A DNA stretch of 64,000 nucleotides from Bog-473 sp963817735 (GCA_963817735.1 CAWFPP010000003.1:124001-188000); one strand, 5' to 3'; positions 8,521-17,826 are shown, numbered from the stretch's first letter. Made by a program: numbers and translations. Notes: generated by a model from the sequence alone, not told the origin.

Positions 8521-10218
8521 TCAATAGAGGCCGACCACGTTGTCGTTCTCGTCGATGTCGATGCGCTCGGCGGCCGGGCTGCTCGAGAGCCCCGGCATCG
8601 TGCGCATGTCGCCGCTGACCAGGTAGACGAAGCCGGCGCCCACGTTGGCCCTCGCTTCGCGCACGGGCAGTCGCCACCCCCGCGGGGCGCCCCGGAGGGC
8701 GGGGTCCGACGAGATCGAGAGGTGCGTCTTGGCGATGCACACCGGCAGCGTGCCGAAGCCTGCCCGCTCGTAGTTGTCCAGGTGTGCCGCCGCTGCCGGC
8801 AGGTAGTCGACGCCATCGGCACCGTAGATCTCAGTCGCTACTGTCTCGATCTTCTGCCGCAGGGTCGCCTCGTCGTCGTAGAGCATGTGGAACTGGCCGG
8901 GCTCGGCGGTGGCCTCGACCACGGCCTCGGCCAACTCGACCGCTCCCTTGCCGCCGTCCACGAAGTGTCTGCACACCGCGGCGCGCACACCGACCGAGGC
9001 GGCGATCTCCCGAATGGCGACGTGCTCCGAGGGGAAGTCGCCCTCCATGGCGTTGATGGCGACGACGGGCGTGACGCCGTGCCGGCGAACGATGGCGAGG
9101 TGAGCCAGGAGGTTGTCCGCGCCGACCTGGACCTCCTCGGGGTTCTCCTCCAGCATGGCCGGCGGCAGCGGGCGTCCGGCCACGACCCGGTGCCGGCCCG
9201 AGTGCAGCTTCATGGCCCTGACCGTCGTCACCACCACCGCGGCGTCCGGTACCAGGCCCGAGGTGCGGCACTTGATGTTGAAGAAGCGCTCCGCCCCCAT
9301 GTCGGCCCCGAAGCCGGCCTCGGTGACGAGGAACTCCCCTGCGTGAATGCCGATCAGGTCCGCCACCACGGACGAGTTGCCGTGGGCGATGTTGCCGAAG
9401 GGCCCGGCGTGGACGAGGACCGGCGTGTTCTCGATCGTCTGCAGCAGGTTCGGCTTGATGGCGTCGCGCATGATCACGGTCATCGCACCGGCGGCCTTGA
9501 GCTCCTCGGCGGAGACGGGCTCGCCCGCCGGGGTGTAGCCGACCACAATGCGCCCCATGCGCCGCCGCAGGTCACGGAGCGACGTCGCCAGGGCGAGCAC
9601 GGCCATCACCTCGGACGCCGCCGTGATGTCGAACCCGGTCTGGCGCGGCGTGCCGTCCTGCTTCGTCCCGAGCCCGCTCACGATGTGACGGAGTGAGCGG
9701 TCGTTGACGTCCAGCACGCGCTTCCAGGTCACGCCGTGTGGGTCGAGCCCCAACGCGTTCCCGCTGTAGAGGTGGTTGTCAACCATGGCCGCGAGGAGGT
9801 TGTTGGCGGCCGTCACCGCGTGCAGGTCCCCCGTCAGGTGCAGGTTCAGGTTCTCGAAGGGGACGACCTGGCTGTAGCCGCCACCGGCTGCGCCGCCCTT
9901 GATCCCGAACGTCGGCCCCATGGAGGCCTGCCGGATGGCGATGGTCGCTTGCCGGCCGATGCAGGCCAGGGCCTGGCCGAGCCCGACCGTCGTGGTGGTC
10001 TTGCCCTCCCCGAGGGGGGTCGGGGTCACGGCGGTCACCACGACGTAGCGGGCACGTGGCCGATCGGCCAGAGCGGCCACGGCATCGAGACTGACCTTGG
10101 CGACGTGGGCGCCGTACGGCTCGAGGAGTCCCGGGTCGATGCCCATCTGTGCGGCGATGTCGCTCATCGGCCGCAACGTGGCCCGCCGAGCGATCTCGAT
10201 GGCCGGAGGAAGAGGCAC
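8521..10218 (-). CDS. fhs: Formate--tetrahydrofolate ligase
   Basis: A 565-residue enzyme that joins formate and THF with ATP to give 10-formyl-THF for one-carbon metabolism. The P-loop PTPLGEGKTTTT sits near residue 66, followed by GLGQALACIG and the FGIKGGAAGGGYSQV region; INAMEGDFPSEH and the C-terminal PGLSS segment also match the family. Length agrees with typical Fhs. The GTG start at 10218 is in a short divergent region shared with the DUF1269 gene. It stands alone, with no folD or gcv gene beside it. Confidence 0.95.
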   Translation of the reverse strand: MPLPPAIEIARRATLRPMSDIAAQMGIDPGLLEPYGAHVAKVSLDAVAALADRPRARYVVVTAVTPTPLGEGKTTTTVGLGQALACIGRQATIAIRQASMGPTFGIKGGAAGGGYSQVVPFENLNLHLTGDLHAVTAANNLLAAMVDNHLYSGNALGLDPHGVTWKRVLDVNDRSLRHIVSGLGTKQDGTPRQTGFDITAASEVMAVLALATSLRDLRRRMGRIVVGYTPAGEPVSAEELKAAGAMTVIMRDAIKPNLLQTIENTPVLVHAGPFGNIAHGNSSVVADLIGIHAGEFLVTEAGFGADMGAERFFNIKCRTSGLVPDAAVVVTTVRAMKLHSGRHRVVAGRPLPPAMLEENPEEVQVGADNLLAHLAIVRRHGVTPVVAINAMEGDFPSEHVAIREIAASVGVRAAVCRHFVDGGKGAVELAEAVVEATAEPGQFHMLYDDEATLRQKIETVATEIYGADGVDYLPAAAAHLDNYERAGFGTLPVCIAKTHLSISSDPALRGAPRGWRLPVREARANVGAGFVYLVSGDMRTMPGLSSSPAAERIDIDENDNVVGLY

Positions 10219-10363
10219 CGGCAGCGATCATGCCAGACAGGCCGCGAGCACCGCCGCCCCGAGGTTCTCGCAGGCGTCGTCCCTTCGGCCTACCCTCGGG
10301 GGAAGCGCCCCGGGGGATCCGGTGCGCGGGGCCCCGCCTGTGGCCCCGGAAAGGAGCGTTGCC

Positions 10364-10873
10364 ATGTCGAAGGCCGACGGCGTCTTCATCTACATCGGGA
10401 CCTACGCCAGCGAGGTGGACGCCCGCGCCGACTACGACGTCGTCAAGGACCTCCGCGCCGCCGGTGCGGTGGGCACCTACGATGCCGCCGTCATCACCAA
10501 GGACGACAAGGGCAAGATCCACGTCAACAAGGACGAGACGACGACGCGGCACGGCGCCTGGGGCGGTGCAGCCGCGGGCGCCCTCATCGGGATCCTGTTC
10601 CCGCCGTCCATCATCGGCTCGGCCATCGTGGGCGCCGCCATCGGCGGCGTCAGCGGGCACCTGTGGAAGGGGATGTCCCGCACCGACGTGAAGGAGTTCG
10701 GAGAAGCGATCGACTCCGGAGAGGCCGCCTTGGTGATCGTCGGTGAGACGACGATTGAGGACGCGATCGAGAAGGCGGCACTGAAGGCTCAGAAGAAGGT
10801 GGCAAAGGAGCTCCAGGTCGACAAGAACGACGTCGACAAGGCGGTGCAGGAGGCCGCGCAGTCGATCTCCTGA
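10364..10873 (+). CDS. DUF1269-type membrane-associated protein
   Basis: A 169-residue protein. The first third is soluble (IYIGTYASEVDARADYDVV, YDAAVITKDDKG), then a Gly/Ala-rich hydrophobic hairpin follows (AAAGALIGILFPPSIIGSAIVGAAIGGVSGHL), then a charged region ending in a Lys-rich helix. This layout matches DUF1269 proteins, whose function is unknown. ATG 10364 is preceded by a good Shine-Dalgarno (GGAAAGGAG, 10348-10356), so I reject the longer frame from 10097. The membrane-protein gene 31 bp downstream may be in the same transcript. Confidence 0.82.
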   Translation: MSKADGVFIYIGTYASEVDARADYDVVKDLRAAGAVGTYDAAVITKDDKGKIHVNKDETTTRHGAWGGAAAGALIGILFPPSIIGSAIVGAAIGGVSGHLWKGMSRTDVKEFGEAIDSGEAALVIVGETTIEDAIEKAALKAQKKVAKELQVDKNDVDKAVQEAAQSIS

Positions 10874-10904
10874 TCCGCCGCACACCAGCACCGTCGCCCA
10901 CACC

Positions 10905-12083
10905 ATGATCTTCACCCACGTCCTGTGCCTGGTCCTGGGCGCCCTGATAGCGCTTGCGGTGCTGGGCTCGGCGCTCGAGACCGTTGTCCTCCCTCAGGAG
11001 GGCTTTCCGCGTTTGGCCCAGTTCGTGTTCGCGCTCGTCTACCGGCTCATGGTGCACCGGCGGAACGATCGGCTGGCTCGTTCGTTGCGCCGGCTGTACG
11101 CGCCGGTCGCCCTCGTGAGCCTGCCGCTCGTCTGGATGATCTTCATGATGGCGGCCTTCACCTGCGTCTACTGGGGCACCCACGACCTCAGCTGGTCGCG
11201 GGCCTTCGAAACCAGCGTCTCCTCCATCACCACTCTGGGCTTCTCGGAGCCCAACGGGGCGGGGCGGATCTCGATCGCCTTCGTGGAGGCGACGATCGGA
11301 CTGGGCCTCGTCGCGCTCCTCATCAGCTACCTGCCCACCATCTACGGGGCCTACAACGGCCGCGAGAAGGGCACGAACCGCCTCCGTCCCATCGCCGGGT
11401 CGCCACCGAGTGCCCCGGATTTCCTGCAGACGCTGGTCCGTATCGGCGGCCTGGAGACCCCCGACATTTGGCAGAATGCCGCGGACTGGATGCTCGACCT
11501 CGAGCAGACCCACACCGCCTTCCCGATCCTCACCTACTTCCCCGACTCCGGCAGCGAGCAATCGTGGGTTGCCACCATGGGGACCGTGCTCGACGCGTCA
11601 GCACTGGTCTTCGCCGCTTCTGACGGGGACTTCGGGGGGGTCTTCGCTGATCCCGAGAAGGGGCCGCTGACCGTCCTCGTCTACGGCCTTCCTCTGATTG
11701 TGCACATCGCCCAGGCCGTCAACATCCCGCTGCCCCCACCGGCCAGGCTCCCGGACCTCATGGCGCGCACCGGTGAGCCGGCCCCTGATATCAGCATCAG
11801 CCGGGAGGAGTACGACGCAGCCCTCACGAGGCTGTCGGGGATCCTCGTCGTCGCGCCGGGCCGGACGGAGGAGGCGTGGCGCCGCTTTGCCTGGATCCGT
11901 TCCGCTTACGACCCCGCTCTGCGCGCCCTCGCGGGGATCACCCTGGCGGCTCCCGCGCCCTGGACGACGGACCGTCCGGCCAGGGTCGGCGAGCCTCGCT
12001 TCATCCGCCGCCGGCCGCTGCATGTCGACTGGTCGCTCCGGCCACCGCTCGCGGTCGACGAGGCCGCTCCTACAGGTGGCTGA
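10905..12083 (+). CDS. Multi-pass membrane protein with a channel-like pore loop, function unknown
   Basis: This 392-residue protein has about four hydrophobic segments in its first 150 residues and a soluble C-terminal half. Between the second and third segments is FETSVSSITTLGFSEPNG, which resembles a K+-channel P-loop and filter (TTLGF versus the usual TTVGYG). The C-terminal half has no domain I recognise. The filter is atypical, so ion selectivity is uncertain and it may not be a channel. It converges with the glutamate decarboxylase gene and overlaps its 3' end by 14 bp. Confidence 0.75.
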   Translation: MIFTHVLCLVLGALIALAVLGSALETVVLPQEGFPRLAQFVFALVYRLMVHRRNDRLARSLRRLYAPVALVSLPLVWMIFMMAAFTCVYWGTHDLSWSRAFETSVSSITTLGFSEPNGAGRISIAFVEATIGLGLVALLISYLPTIYGAYNGREKGTNRLRPIAGSPPSAPDFLQTLVRIGGLETPDIWQNAADWMLDLEQTHTAFPILTYFPDSGSEQSWVATMGTVLDASALVFAASDGDFGGVFADPEKGPLTVLVYGLPLIVHIAQAVNIPLPPPARLPDLMARTGEPAPDISISREEYDAALTRLSGILVVAPGRTEEAWRRFAWIRSAYDPALRALAGITLAAPAPWTTDRPARVGEPRFIRRRPLHVDWSLRPPLAVDEAAPTGG

Positions 12084-13470
12084 AGCCGCCTGACTCCTCT
12101 TTGGTCATGGACACCGTCACCGGGTGGCGGTCGAAGTGGGCGATCGACTGCTCCATGTCCGCCAGCAACAGGCTGGCCAGGTCGCGGCTGACGCCCTGGC
12201 GCACCAGGATCCGCTGGACCGAGATGTCCGAAACGGAGCCGGTCAGCGGATAGGCCGGTACCTGCCAGCCCCGCGCCCGCAAGCGGTCGGCGAGGTCGTA
12301 GAGCGTGTACCCGGGGTCGGCGCCTTCCTTCATGCGCCAGGCCACCGACGGTATCCCCTTCTGGGGATCCGAGTCGCAGAGCAACTCGAACGGTCCCAGC
12401 TTGACCACCTCTTGGGCCAAGAACTTGCCGGTGTTGTAACAGGCGTCGTGCACGTTGCGATAGCCAGCGCGACCGAGCCGCACGAAGTTGTAGTACTGCG
12501 CCACGACCTGGCCGGCGGGCCGGGAGAAGTTGATCTGGAACACCGGCATGTCCCCACCGAGGTAGGTGACGTGGAAGATCAGGTCGTCCGGCAGGTCGGC
12601 CTTGTCGCGCCACAGCACCCAACCCACGCCGAGCGGGGCCAGGCCGAACTTGTGCCCCGACGCGCTGATGGACTTCACGCGAGGGATGCGGAAGTCCCAG
12701 AGGATGTCCGGCGCGCAGAAGGGGGCGAGGAACGCCCCGCTGGCGCCGTCGATGTGGATGTCGATGTCGAGGCCGGTCTCCTCCTGCAGCTTGTCGAGCG
12801 CCTGGGAGAGCTCGAGCACCGGTTCGTAGGACCCCGTATAGGTCACGCCGAAGGTGGGCACCACCATGATGGTGTTCTCGTCCACCTGCTCGAGCATCTG
12901 CTCGACTTCCATCTGGTAGCGCCCGGGTGCCATCGGGATCTCCCGCATCTCAATGTCCCAGTAGCGGGCGAACTTATGCCAGACCACCTGCACGGGCCCG
13001 CACACCATGTTGGGCTTGTCGGTCGGCTTGCCCGCCGCCTCGCGCTTGGCTCGCCAGCGCCACTTGGCTGCCATGCCGCCGAGCATGCATCCCTCGGACG
13101 ACCCGATGGCCGAGCAGCCGACCGGCTCTCCGCCCTCGGGCGCGTTCCACAGGCCCGCCAGCATGCGCACGCAGCGCCGTTCCAGCTCGGCCGTCTGGGG
13201 ATACTCGTCCTTGTCGATGAGGTTCTTGTCGAGGCAGAGGTCCATCAACTTGTGGACCTCCGGCTCTTCCCAGGTCTGGCAGAACGTGGCCAGGTTCTGG
13301 CGCGCGTTGCCGTCGAGCAGGAGCTCGTCGGAGATCGCCCGCAACACGTCTTCGGGCCGCATCTCGTCATCCGGACAGTGCGTTGCCGGCAACGAGGCCT
13401 TCAGTCCCGGATCGGCGTACACGGAATCGATCAGTTGATCGCGGAGGCTCTCCCGCTTGTGCAAAGGCAT
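12070..13470 (-). CDS. gadB: Glutamate decarboxylase (PLP-dependent)
   Basis: A 466-residue class II PLP decarboxylase that converts glutamate to GABA and consumes a proton, often for acid resistance. The PLP-lysine motif is SISASGHKFGLAPLG, with HIDGASGAFLAPF supplying the aspartate that contacts the PLP ring and GSSEGCMLGG the phosphate-binding turn. I chose ATG 13470 (MPLHKRESLRDQL) because family homology starts there; the open frame runs further to 13566. No glutamate/GABA antiporter gene is adjacent, so the physiological partner is not visible here. Confidence 0.92.
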   Translation of the reverse strand: MPLHKRESLRDQLIDSVYADPGLKASLPATHCPDDEMRPEDVLRAISDELLLDGNARQNLATFCQTWEEPEVHKLMDLCLDKNLIDKDEYPQTAELERRCVRMLAGLWNAPEGGEPVGCSAIGSSEGCMLGGMAAKWRWRAKREAAGKPTDKPNMVCGPVQVVWHKFARYWDIEMREIPMAPGRYQMEVEQMLEQVDENTIMVVPTFGVTYTGSYEPVLELSQALDKLQEETGLDIDIHIDGASGAFLAPFCAPDILWDFRIPRVKSISASGHKFGLAPLGVGWVLWRDKADLPDDLIFHVTYLGGDMPVFQINFSRPAGQVVAQYYNFVRLGRAGYRNVHDACYNTGKFLAQEVVKLGPFELLCDSDPQKGIPSVAWRMKEGADPGYTLYDLADRLRARGWQVPAYPLTGSVSDISVQRILVRQGVSRDLASLLLADMEQSIAHFDRHPVTVSMTKEESGGFSHL

Positions 13471-13612
13471 CACGCGCCCCCTGGGCTGGTCGCTGGTCGG
13501 ACACCGGTACCGTATCGGTCCTTCGGTACGGCGGCGACCGGCCACCTCCGCGCTGCCCATGTGCATCCGTCCGCCGGCTCTCGGCCGCCGGACGGATGCG
13601 GACGGGGGCGAA

Positions 13613-14500
13613 CTAACTGGCGAGCAGTTGCAGGTGAGCGCGACCCGGGCGCTGTGCCTTTGCCGGCTGTGGTTCCGCCTTGGCCGGGCTCATGGGCACG
13701 GTCTCAGGGCGGTCCGCCAGCTTCGAACGGAGCTGGCGGAGCGCCTTGGTGTGGATCTGGCACACCCGGCTCTCAGTGACACCGAGCACCTGGCCGATCT
13801 CCGTCAGCGTCAGGCCGTCGTAGTAATACATCAGCAAGACGGTCCGCTCCCGCTCCGGCATCCCGTCCACGGCCAGGATCAGCGCCTCTTTGGACTCCTT
13901 GGCCTCGAAGGTGTCAACCGGTCCCCACGATCCGTCGGGCAGGGTCTCGCCGAGCGTCGAGCGCTCGGAGCGGTCGCCCCCGCGCAGCACCTCGTCGAGC
14001 GCCATCATGCCGACCGTCGAGATCTTGCGCAGCGCCTTGTGGAAGTCGCCGACGGACATCTCCAATTCCGCAGCGACCTCGGCCTCGTTGGGCGTCCGCC
14101 GTAGCGTGCCCTCCAGGTGCGTGAACGCCTGTTCGACTGCCCGGGCCTTGGTACGCACCGACCGGGGCACCCAGTCGATCGACCGCAATTCGTCGATGAT
14201 CGCCCCCTTGATCCGCGGGATGGCGTAGGTCTCGAAGCGCAGATTGCGGTCGAGTTCGAACCGCTCGATCGCGTCGATGAGCCCGATAATGCCGTAGCTG
14301 ACGAGATCCTCCTCGTCGAAATGGCGAGGCAACCCGGCCAAAACACGACCGGCGATGTACTTGACGAACGGCGAGTAGTAGATGATCAGCTGGTTACGAA
14401 GTGACTGCTCCCCGGTCCGCTTGAACTCAGACCAGAGATTCTCGATACCCGCCTCTGCCGACTCCTGCGCCGTGGAAAACGGACTTGTTGTCGATCCCAC
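13613..14500 (-). CDS. whiG: RNA polymerase sigma factor, FliA/WhiG (sigma-28) family
   Basis: A 295-residue sigma-70-family protein with regions 2 (YSPFVKYIAGRVLAGLPR, DLVSYGIIGLIDAIERFE), 3 (RIKGAIIDELRSIDWVPRSV) and 4 (LTEIGQVLGVTESRVCQIH). RSIDWVPRS is diagnostic of the FliA/WhiG group. GTG 14500 is chosen because AGAGGGGG at 14509-14516 is a strong Shine-Dalgarno at 8-nt spacing; ATG 14563 is an in-frame alternative. No flagellar gene is nearby, so a WhiG-like developmental role is more likely than motility. The Ala/Pro/Gln-rich tail after region 4 is unusual. No anti-sigma gene is adjacent. Confidence 0.88.
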   Translation of the reverse strand: MGSTTSPFSTAQESAEAGIENLWSEFKRTGEQSLRNQLIIYYSPFVKYIAGRVLAGLPRHFDEEDLVSYGIIGLIDAIERFELDRNLRFETYAIPRIKGAIIDELRSIDWVPRSVRTKARAVEQAFTHLEGTLRRTPNEAEVAAELEMSVGDFHKALRKISTVGMMALDEVLRGGDRSERSTLGETLPDGSWGPVDTFEAKESKEALILAVDGMPERERTVLLMYYYDGLTLTEIGQVLGVTESRVCQIHTKALRQLRSKLADRPETVPMSPAKAEPQPAKAQRPGRAHLQLLAS

Positions 14501-14995
14501 GTTTGTTTCCCCCTCTTCATTTGCACCATCCGACCGGTGCGATTTCTCTCCTGAAGCCATCATTTGACCGTCGCCATTTCGCGTATTCAGGAGTAGGGAC
14601 CACTCTAATAGATCACCCTCTTGCAGGTCGGTTGCGTGAGCGTTGTCGAACGGTTGCAAAGCCCACGCAACCTTTGCGCAACTCTTCCGAGGGGCCATAT
14701 TCGTGCCGCCAGAACGGTGAGAGAGCGCCCTGGTTTTCGCATTGTCGACGCGACGCTTTTCGACCAGGGTGACGGTGTTCGACTTCGTCGAAGAGGACAC
14801 TGAGACCGGAGGAAGTTCTGGTGCGCGCCCCGCGGCGGGCGACGCCGGACCCCGCGGATTCCAAGCTCCGAGGTGCGATCCGGCGGCCGAGCGATTCCTC
14901 AAGGTTGGCAAAGGCGCGTCCGACAATCACAGCATGGGTCACACACCCCTGCTGCAGTTGAGGGCTCCGGACGGTCGTGCGGGGAGGGTCGAGGC
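14501..14995. other. Long intergenic region between divergent sigma-factor and response-regulator genes
   Basis: About 495 bp with no convincing gene. It is visibly more AT-rich near 14560-14690 than the surrounding genes, as expected for promoter DNA. An open frame continues upstream of the sigma gene to 14926, but I see no start with a ribosome site or family homology in it. The region holds the GGTTGC/GCAACC repeats listed separately. Confidence 0.5.
14630..14683. promoter_or_regulatory. Cluster of GGTTGC/GCAACC repeats upstream of the sigma gene
   Basis: GGTTGC occurs at 14630-14635 and 14652-14657, with the inverted copy GCAACC at 14667-14672 and a related GCGCAACT ending at 14683. The central pair forms an inverted repeat with a 9-nt spacer. 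This could be an operator for the sigma gene or for the divergent response regulator. There is no functional evidence beyond the pattern and position. Confidence 0.35.
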
Positions 14996-15799
14996 ATGAA
15001 CCCGCCCGTCGGCGTGGCGACACGCGTCCCGGCGCATCACCGCGGCCTCAGGTCGGTCAACCCGGCCGACACGAACCCTCTGGCTGCGCCGGGGGCGACA
15101 GAGCAGTCCGAACTCACCATTCTGGTAGCCGAGGACGATCACAGCTGTCGCAGCGCGCTGCTGCAGTACTTCGAACGGAGTGGTTACCGGGTGACCGAGG
15201 CCACGGACGGGCCCTCCACACTGCGGGCCGTCTTCCAGCACTCGGCCAGCCTTGTCTTGCTTGACCTGGGACTTCCCGGCTTCGACGGCGCCGACGTGCT
15301 GGCCAAGATCCGCCGCCACAGCGCCGTGCCGGTCATCGTGTGCTCTGGGCGGGACTCCGAGGACGACAGAATCCGGACACTCAACCTGGGCGCCGACGAC
15401 TTCGTGGTGAAGCCGTTCTCCTTCGCCGAGCTCGAGGCCAGGGTCCGAGCCGTCCTCCGCCGCGGGAACGGTGAGCCGGCCGCCACATGCCTCCACCTCG
15501 GAGAGCTCGTGGTCGATCGCGACACCCGCACCGTAACCGTGCGCGACAAGGCGGTCCCGATGACTCGCAAGGAATTCGACCTGCTCGCATTCTTGGCGGC
15601 TTCGCCCGGGCAGGTCTTCTCGCGCGAGGACCTGCTCGAGCGCGTCTGGGGCTCGACCGAGGAGTGGCAGGGGCGTTCCACGGTAACGGAGCACGTCCGC
15701 CGGGTCCGTCTCAAGATCGAGCCCGATCCGGATTCGCCCCGCTGGATCACCACCGTTCGAGGTGTCGGCTACCGGTTCACGTTGCCCGACGACGCCTGA
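14996..15799 (+). CDS. OmpR/PhoB-family response regulator (first of a tandem pair)
   Basis: A 267-residue protein: an N-terminal extension of about 35 residues, a receiver domain and a winged-helix DNA-binding domain. The receiver shows the acidic pair in ILVAEDDHS, the phosphoacceptor in LVLLDLGLPGFDGAD, and the conserved lysine in DDFVVKPFSFAELEAR. The output domain carries MTRKEFDLLAFLA and ends with VRGVGYRFTLPDD. ATG 14996 is the first start close to the domain. No histidine kinase is adjacent, so it is an orphan regulator. The next gene is a close paralogue. Confidence 0.9.
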   Translation: MNPPVGVATRVPAHHRGLRSVNPADTNPLAAPGATEQSELTILVAEDDHSCRSALLQYFERSGYRVTEATDGPSTLRAVFQHSASLVLLDLGLPGFDGADVLAKIRRHSAVPVIVCSGRDSEDDRIRTLNLGADDFVVKPFSFAELEARVRAVLRRGNGEPAATCLHLGELVVDRDTRTVTVRDKAVPMTRKEFDLLAFLAASPGQVFSREDLLERVWGSTEEWQGRSTVTEHVRRVRLKIEPDPDSPRWITTVRGVGYRFTLPDDA

Positions 15800-16128
15800 G
15801 GAGGCGCGCGCTACAGGGAGGTATGGCGACCCCAAGACACAAACGGCGCGTTTGCACTACAGACGCCCAATTTTCTGGTCCAAAAGTCCTATGGAGCCGG
15901 CAGCGTCATCTGCCGACACTGAGGACACAGCTCGACACCAGGTCATCGTGAAGCGAGATCCGGGTTGGTTCGGGCGCACGAGGAACGTCCAGCACAAAGA
16001 GCCGGGCGGACGAGAGGGGCAATGGACATGGTCGGCTCGCCACAAGCGCACGCTCGACTTCGAGGCACCGGCCTGGCCGCCGCAGACGGCGCGCCGAGCG
16101 GAATCGCCGCGACATGTGGTGGTGGTGC
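15800..16128. other. Intergenic region between the paired response regulators
   Basis: About 329 bp. Frames across it are open only as extensions of neighbouring genes and show no domain, ribosome site or compositional support. I see no clear hairpin terminator. It probably carries the promoter of the second regulator. Confidence 0.4.
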
Positions 16129-16920
16129 ATGACCTCTCCGATAGACGTCTCGGAACATGGAGCGCCCTATGGGGAGGGCTTCCGTTCAGCGGATACCAAC
16201 CCGACTGCAGTCTTCACTCCCGTGGGTGGTGTGGTGCCGGAGAAGACAATCCTCGTGGCCGAAGACGACACCAACACCCGTCGCGCGCTCCAGCACTACT
16301 TGAAGCGCTCCGGGTACGAGGTGACAGAAGCGGCCAGCGTGGACGAGTCGCTGGAGACCGTCTTCGCGCACCCGGCTGACCTCGTCATCCTGGACTTCGA
16401 TATCGGTGGCGGCACAGCCGACGTCCTGACCAGCATCCGGCGCCGCAGTGCGGTTCCGGTCATCGTGTGCTCGGGCCGGTCTTCGGAGCGCGACCGGGTC
16501 GCCTTGCTCAATCTCGGCGCCGACGACGTGCTGGCCAAGCCGTACTCCTTCGCCGAGCTCGAGGCCCGGATGCGGGCGGTCCTGCGACGAGGCTCGGCGA
16601 CACCCACGACGACGCTCGACCACGGCGACCTCGTCATCGATCAAGGAACCCGCAAGGTCATGGTCGGCGGCGTGGAGGTGGTCATGACCCGCAAAGAGTT
16701 CGACCTCCTCGCCTTCCTCGCCTCCGCCCCGGGACGGGTGTTCTCGCGTGAGGACCTGCTTGAACGAGTGTGGGGATCCAACGGCCGGTGGCAGGGTCGG
16801 TCCACGGTCACCGAGCACATCCGCCGTGTCCGCCTGAAGATCGAGAGCGACCCGGAGAGCCCTCGCTGGATCACGACCATCCGGGGCATCGGCTACCGAT
16901 TCACCGCGCCGGCCGACTGA
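16129..16920 (+). CDS. OmpR/PhoB-family response regulator (second of a tandem pair)
   Basis: A 263-residue paralogue of the preceding gene, similar along its whole length, including the N-terminal extension (both contain ADTNP) and the output domain (RSTVTEHIRRVRLKIESDP). The receiver keeps VAEDDT, the aspartate in LVILDFDIGG and the lysine in VLAKPYSFAELEAR, but the loop after the aspartate differs (DFDIGGG versus DLGLPGFD). I place the start at ATG 16129 (MTSPIDVSE); GTG near 16231 just before the receiver is possible. No kinase is adjacent. A recent duplication followed by divergence of the phosphorylation face is the simplest reading. Confidence 0.87.
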   Translation: MTSPIDVSEHGAPYGEGFRSADTNPTAVFTPVGGVVPEKTILVAEDDTNTRRALQHYLKRSGYEVTEAASVDESLETVFAHPADLVILDFDIGGGTADVLTSIRRRSAVPVIVCSGRSSERDRVALLNLGADDVLAKPYSFAELEARMRAVLRRGSATPTTTLDHGDLVIDQGTRKVMVGGVEVVMTRKEFDLLAFLASAPGRVFSREDLLERVWGSNGRWQGRSTVTEHIRRVRLKIESDPESPRWITTIRGIGYRFTAPAD

Positions 16921-17007
16921 TCGCCGCGCTCGGCGGCAAGGAACGGTTGCTGCCGGCCCGAGGTCCGTGCCCTGCCCGTCTCGTCGTCCGCGCTCCAGGC
17001 AGGCCGA

Positions 17008-17826
17008 CTACAGGGCCTGATCGAGGAGAGACTGCCCGGTCATGGTGAAGAGGGTCTCATCGTCGCACTGGCGCCAGAGATCGAGCAGCTCCAACGAGAC
17101 CGGATCGCAGCCGTAGCGCATAGGGCCCGCAGAGTCGACGATCGCATCGACGATGGCCGATGCGGCGTCCGCCGGGTCGACCACCCGCGGGTCGGCATGT
17201 TCGCTCCGCAGTGACGCCGCGACGCCGGCAAGGGACTTGTAATTGTCGAAACGAGTCGCCGCCAGCTCGCCCGTACTCAGCCGGAACATGTCGGTGTCGA
17301 TGGGGCCGGGGAGGATCTCGACCACCCGGATGCCAAACGGCGCCACTTCGACCCGCAGGCTGTCGCCGAACGCCGACACCGCTGCCTTGGAGGCCCGATA
17401 CGCGGAGTAGAAGGGGACGGAGGCAATGATCGACGAGGACGTGATGTTGCACACCACGGACGGCTGGTTCGCTCGCAGCGTCGGAATGGCGGCCGAGGTC
17501 AGCGCGACCACCCCGAAGACATTTGTTTCGAACATCCTCCGCCAGTCCTCCACGTTGGCGTGTTCCACCGGCAGGTACTCGGTATCGATGCCGGCGTTGT
17601 TGACGAGCACGCGCAGATCGGAGGAAAGCTCGAAGGTGGAGGGGTCGGTGACGTCGAGCCGGCGGACCTCGAGCCGCCCACCAGCCGCCGCAGCCATGCC
17701 GGTCCCGGCATCGGTGTCCCGCATGGTGGCAACGGTGTCGAACCCGCGGCGAGCCAGCTCAATGGCGACAGCCCGTCCGATCCCGCGGCTCGCCCCAGTG
17801 ACCAATGCGCCTCCGTGAATGTCCAT
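17008..17826 (-). CDS. Short-chain dehydrogenase/reductase
   Basis: A 272-residue classical SDR. The cofactor motif is VTGASRGIGRAVA, the NNAG motif is LVNNAGID, and the catalytic set includes the serine in NITSSS and the YRASK form of YxxxK. Arg residues after the second strand (TMRDTD) suggest NADP(H) preference. ATG 17826 is chosen because the Rossmann fold starts within 10 residues; the open frame extends to 18099. The substrate is not predictable. It lies 91 bp downstream of a VOC gene on the same strand. Confidence 0.87.
   Translation of the reverse strand: MDIHGGALVTGASRGIGRAVAIELARRGFDTVATMRDTDAGTGMAAAAGGRLEVRRLDVTDPSTFELSSDLRVLVNNAGIDTEYLPVEHANVEDWRRMFETNVFGVVALTSAAIPTLRANQPSVVCNITSSSIIASVPFYSAYRASKAAVSAFGDSLRVEVAPFGIRVVEILPGPIDTDMFRLSTGELAATRFDNYKSLAGVAASLRSEHADPRVVDPADAASAIVDAIVDSAGPMRYGCDPVSLELLDLWRQCDDETLFTMTGQSLLDQAL

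Noticed and set aside
11215..11270. Calling the pore-loop protein a K+ channel
   Set aside because: The filter-like TTLGF lacks the TVGYG signature and the rest of the protein is not recognised.
16921..17007. GCCG-CGCT-CGGC hairpin after the second response regulator
   Set aside because: Four-bp stem, no T-run; too weak to call a terminator.
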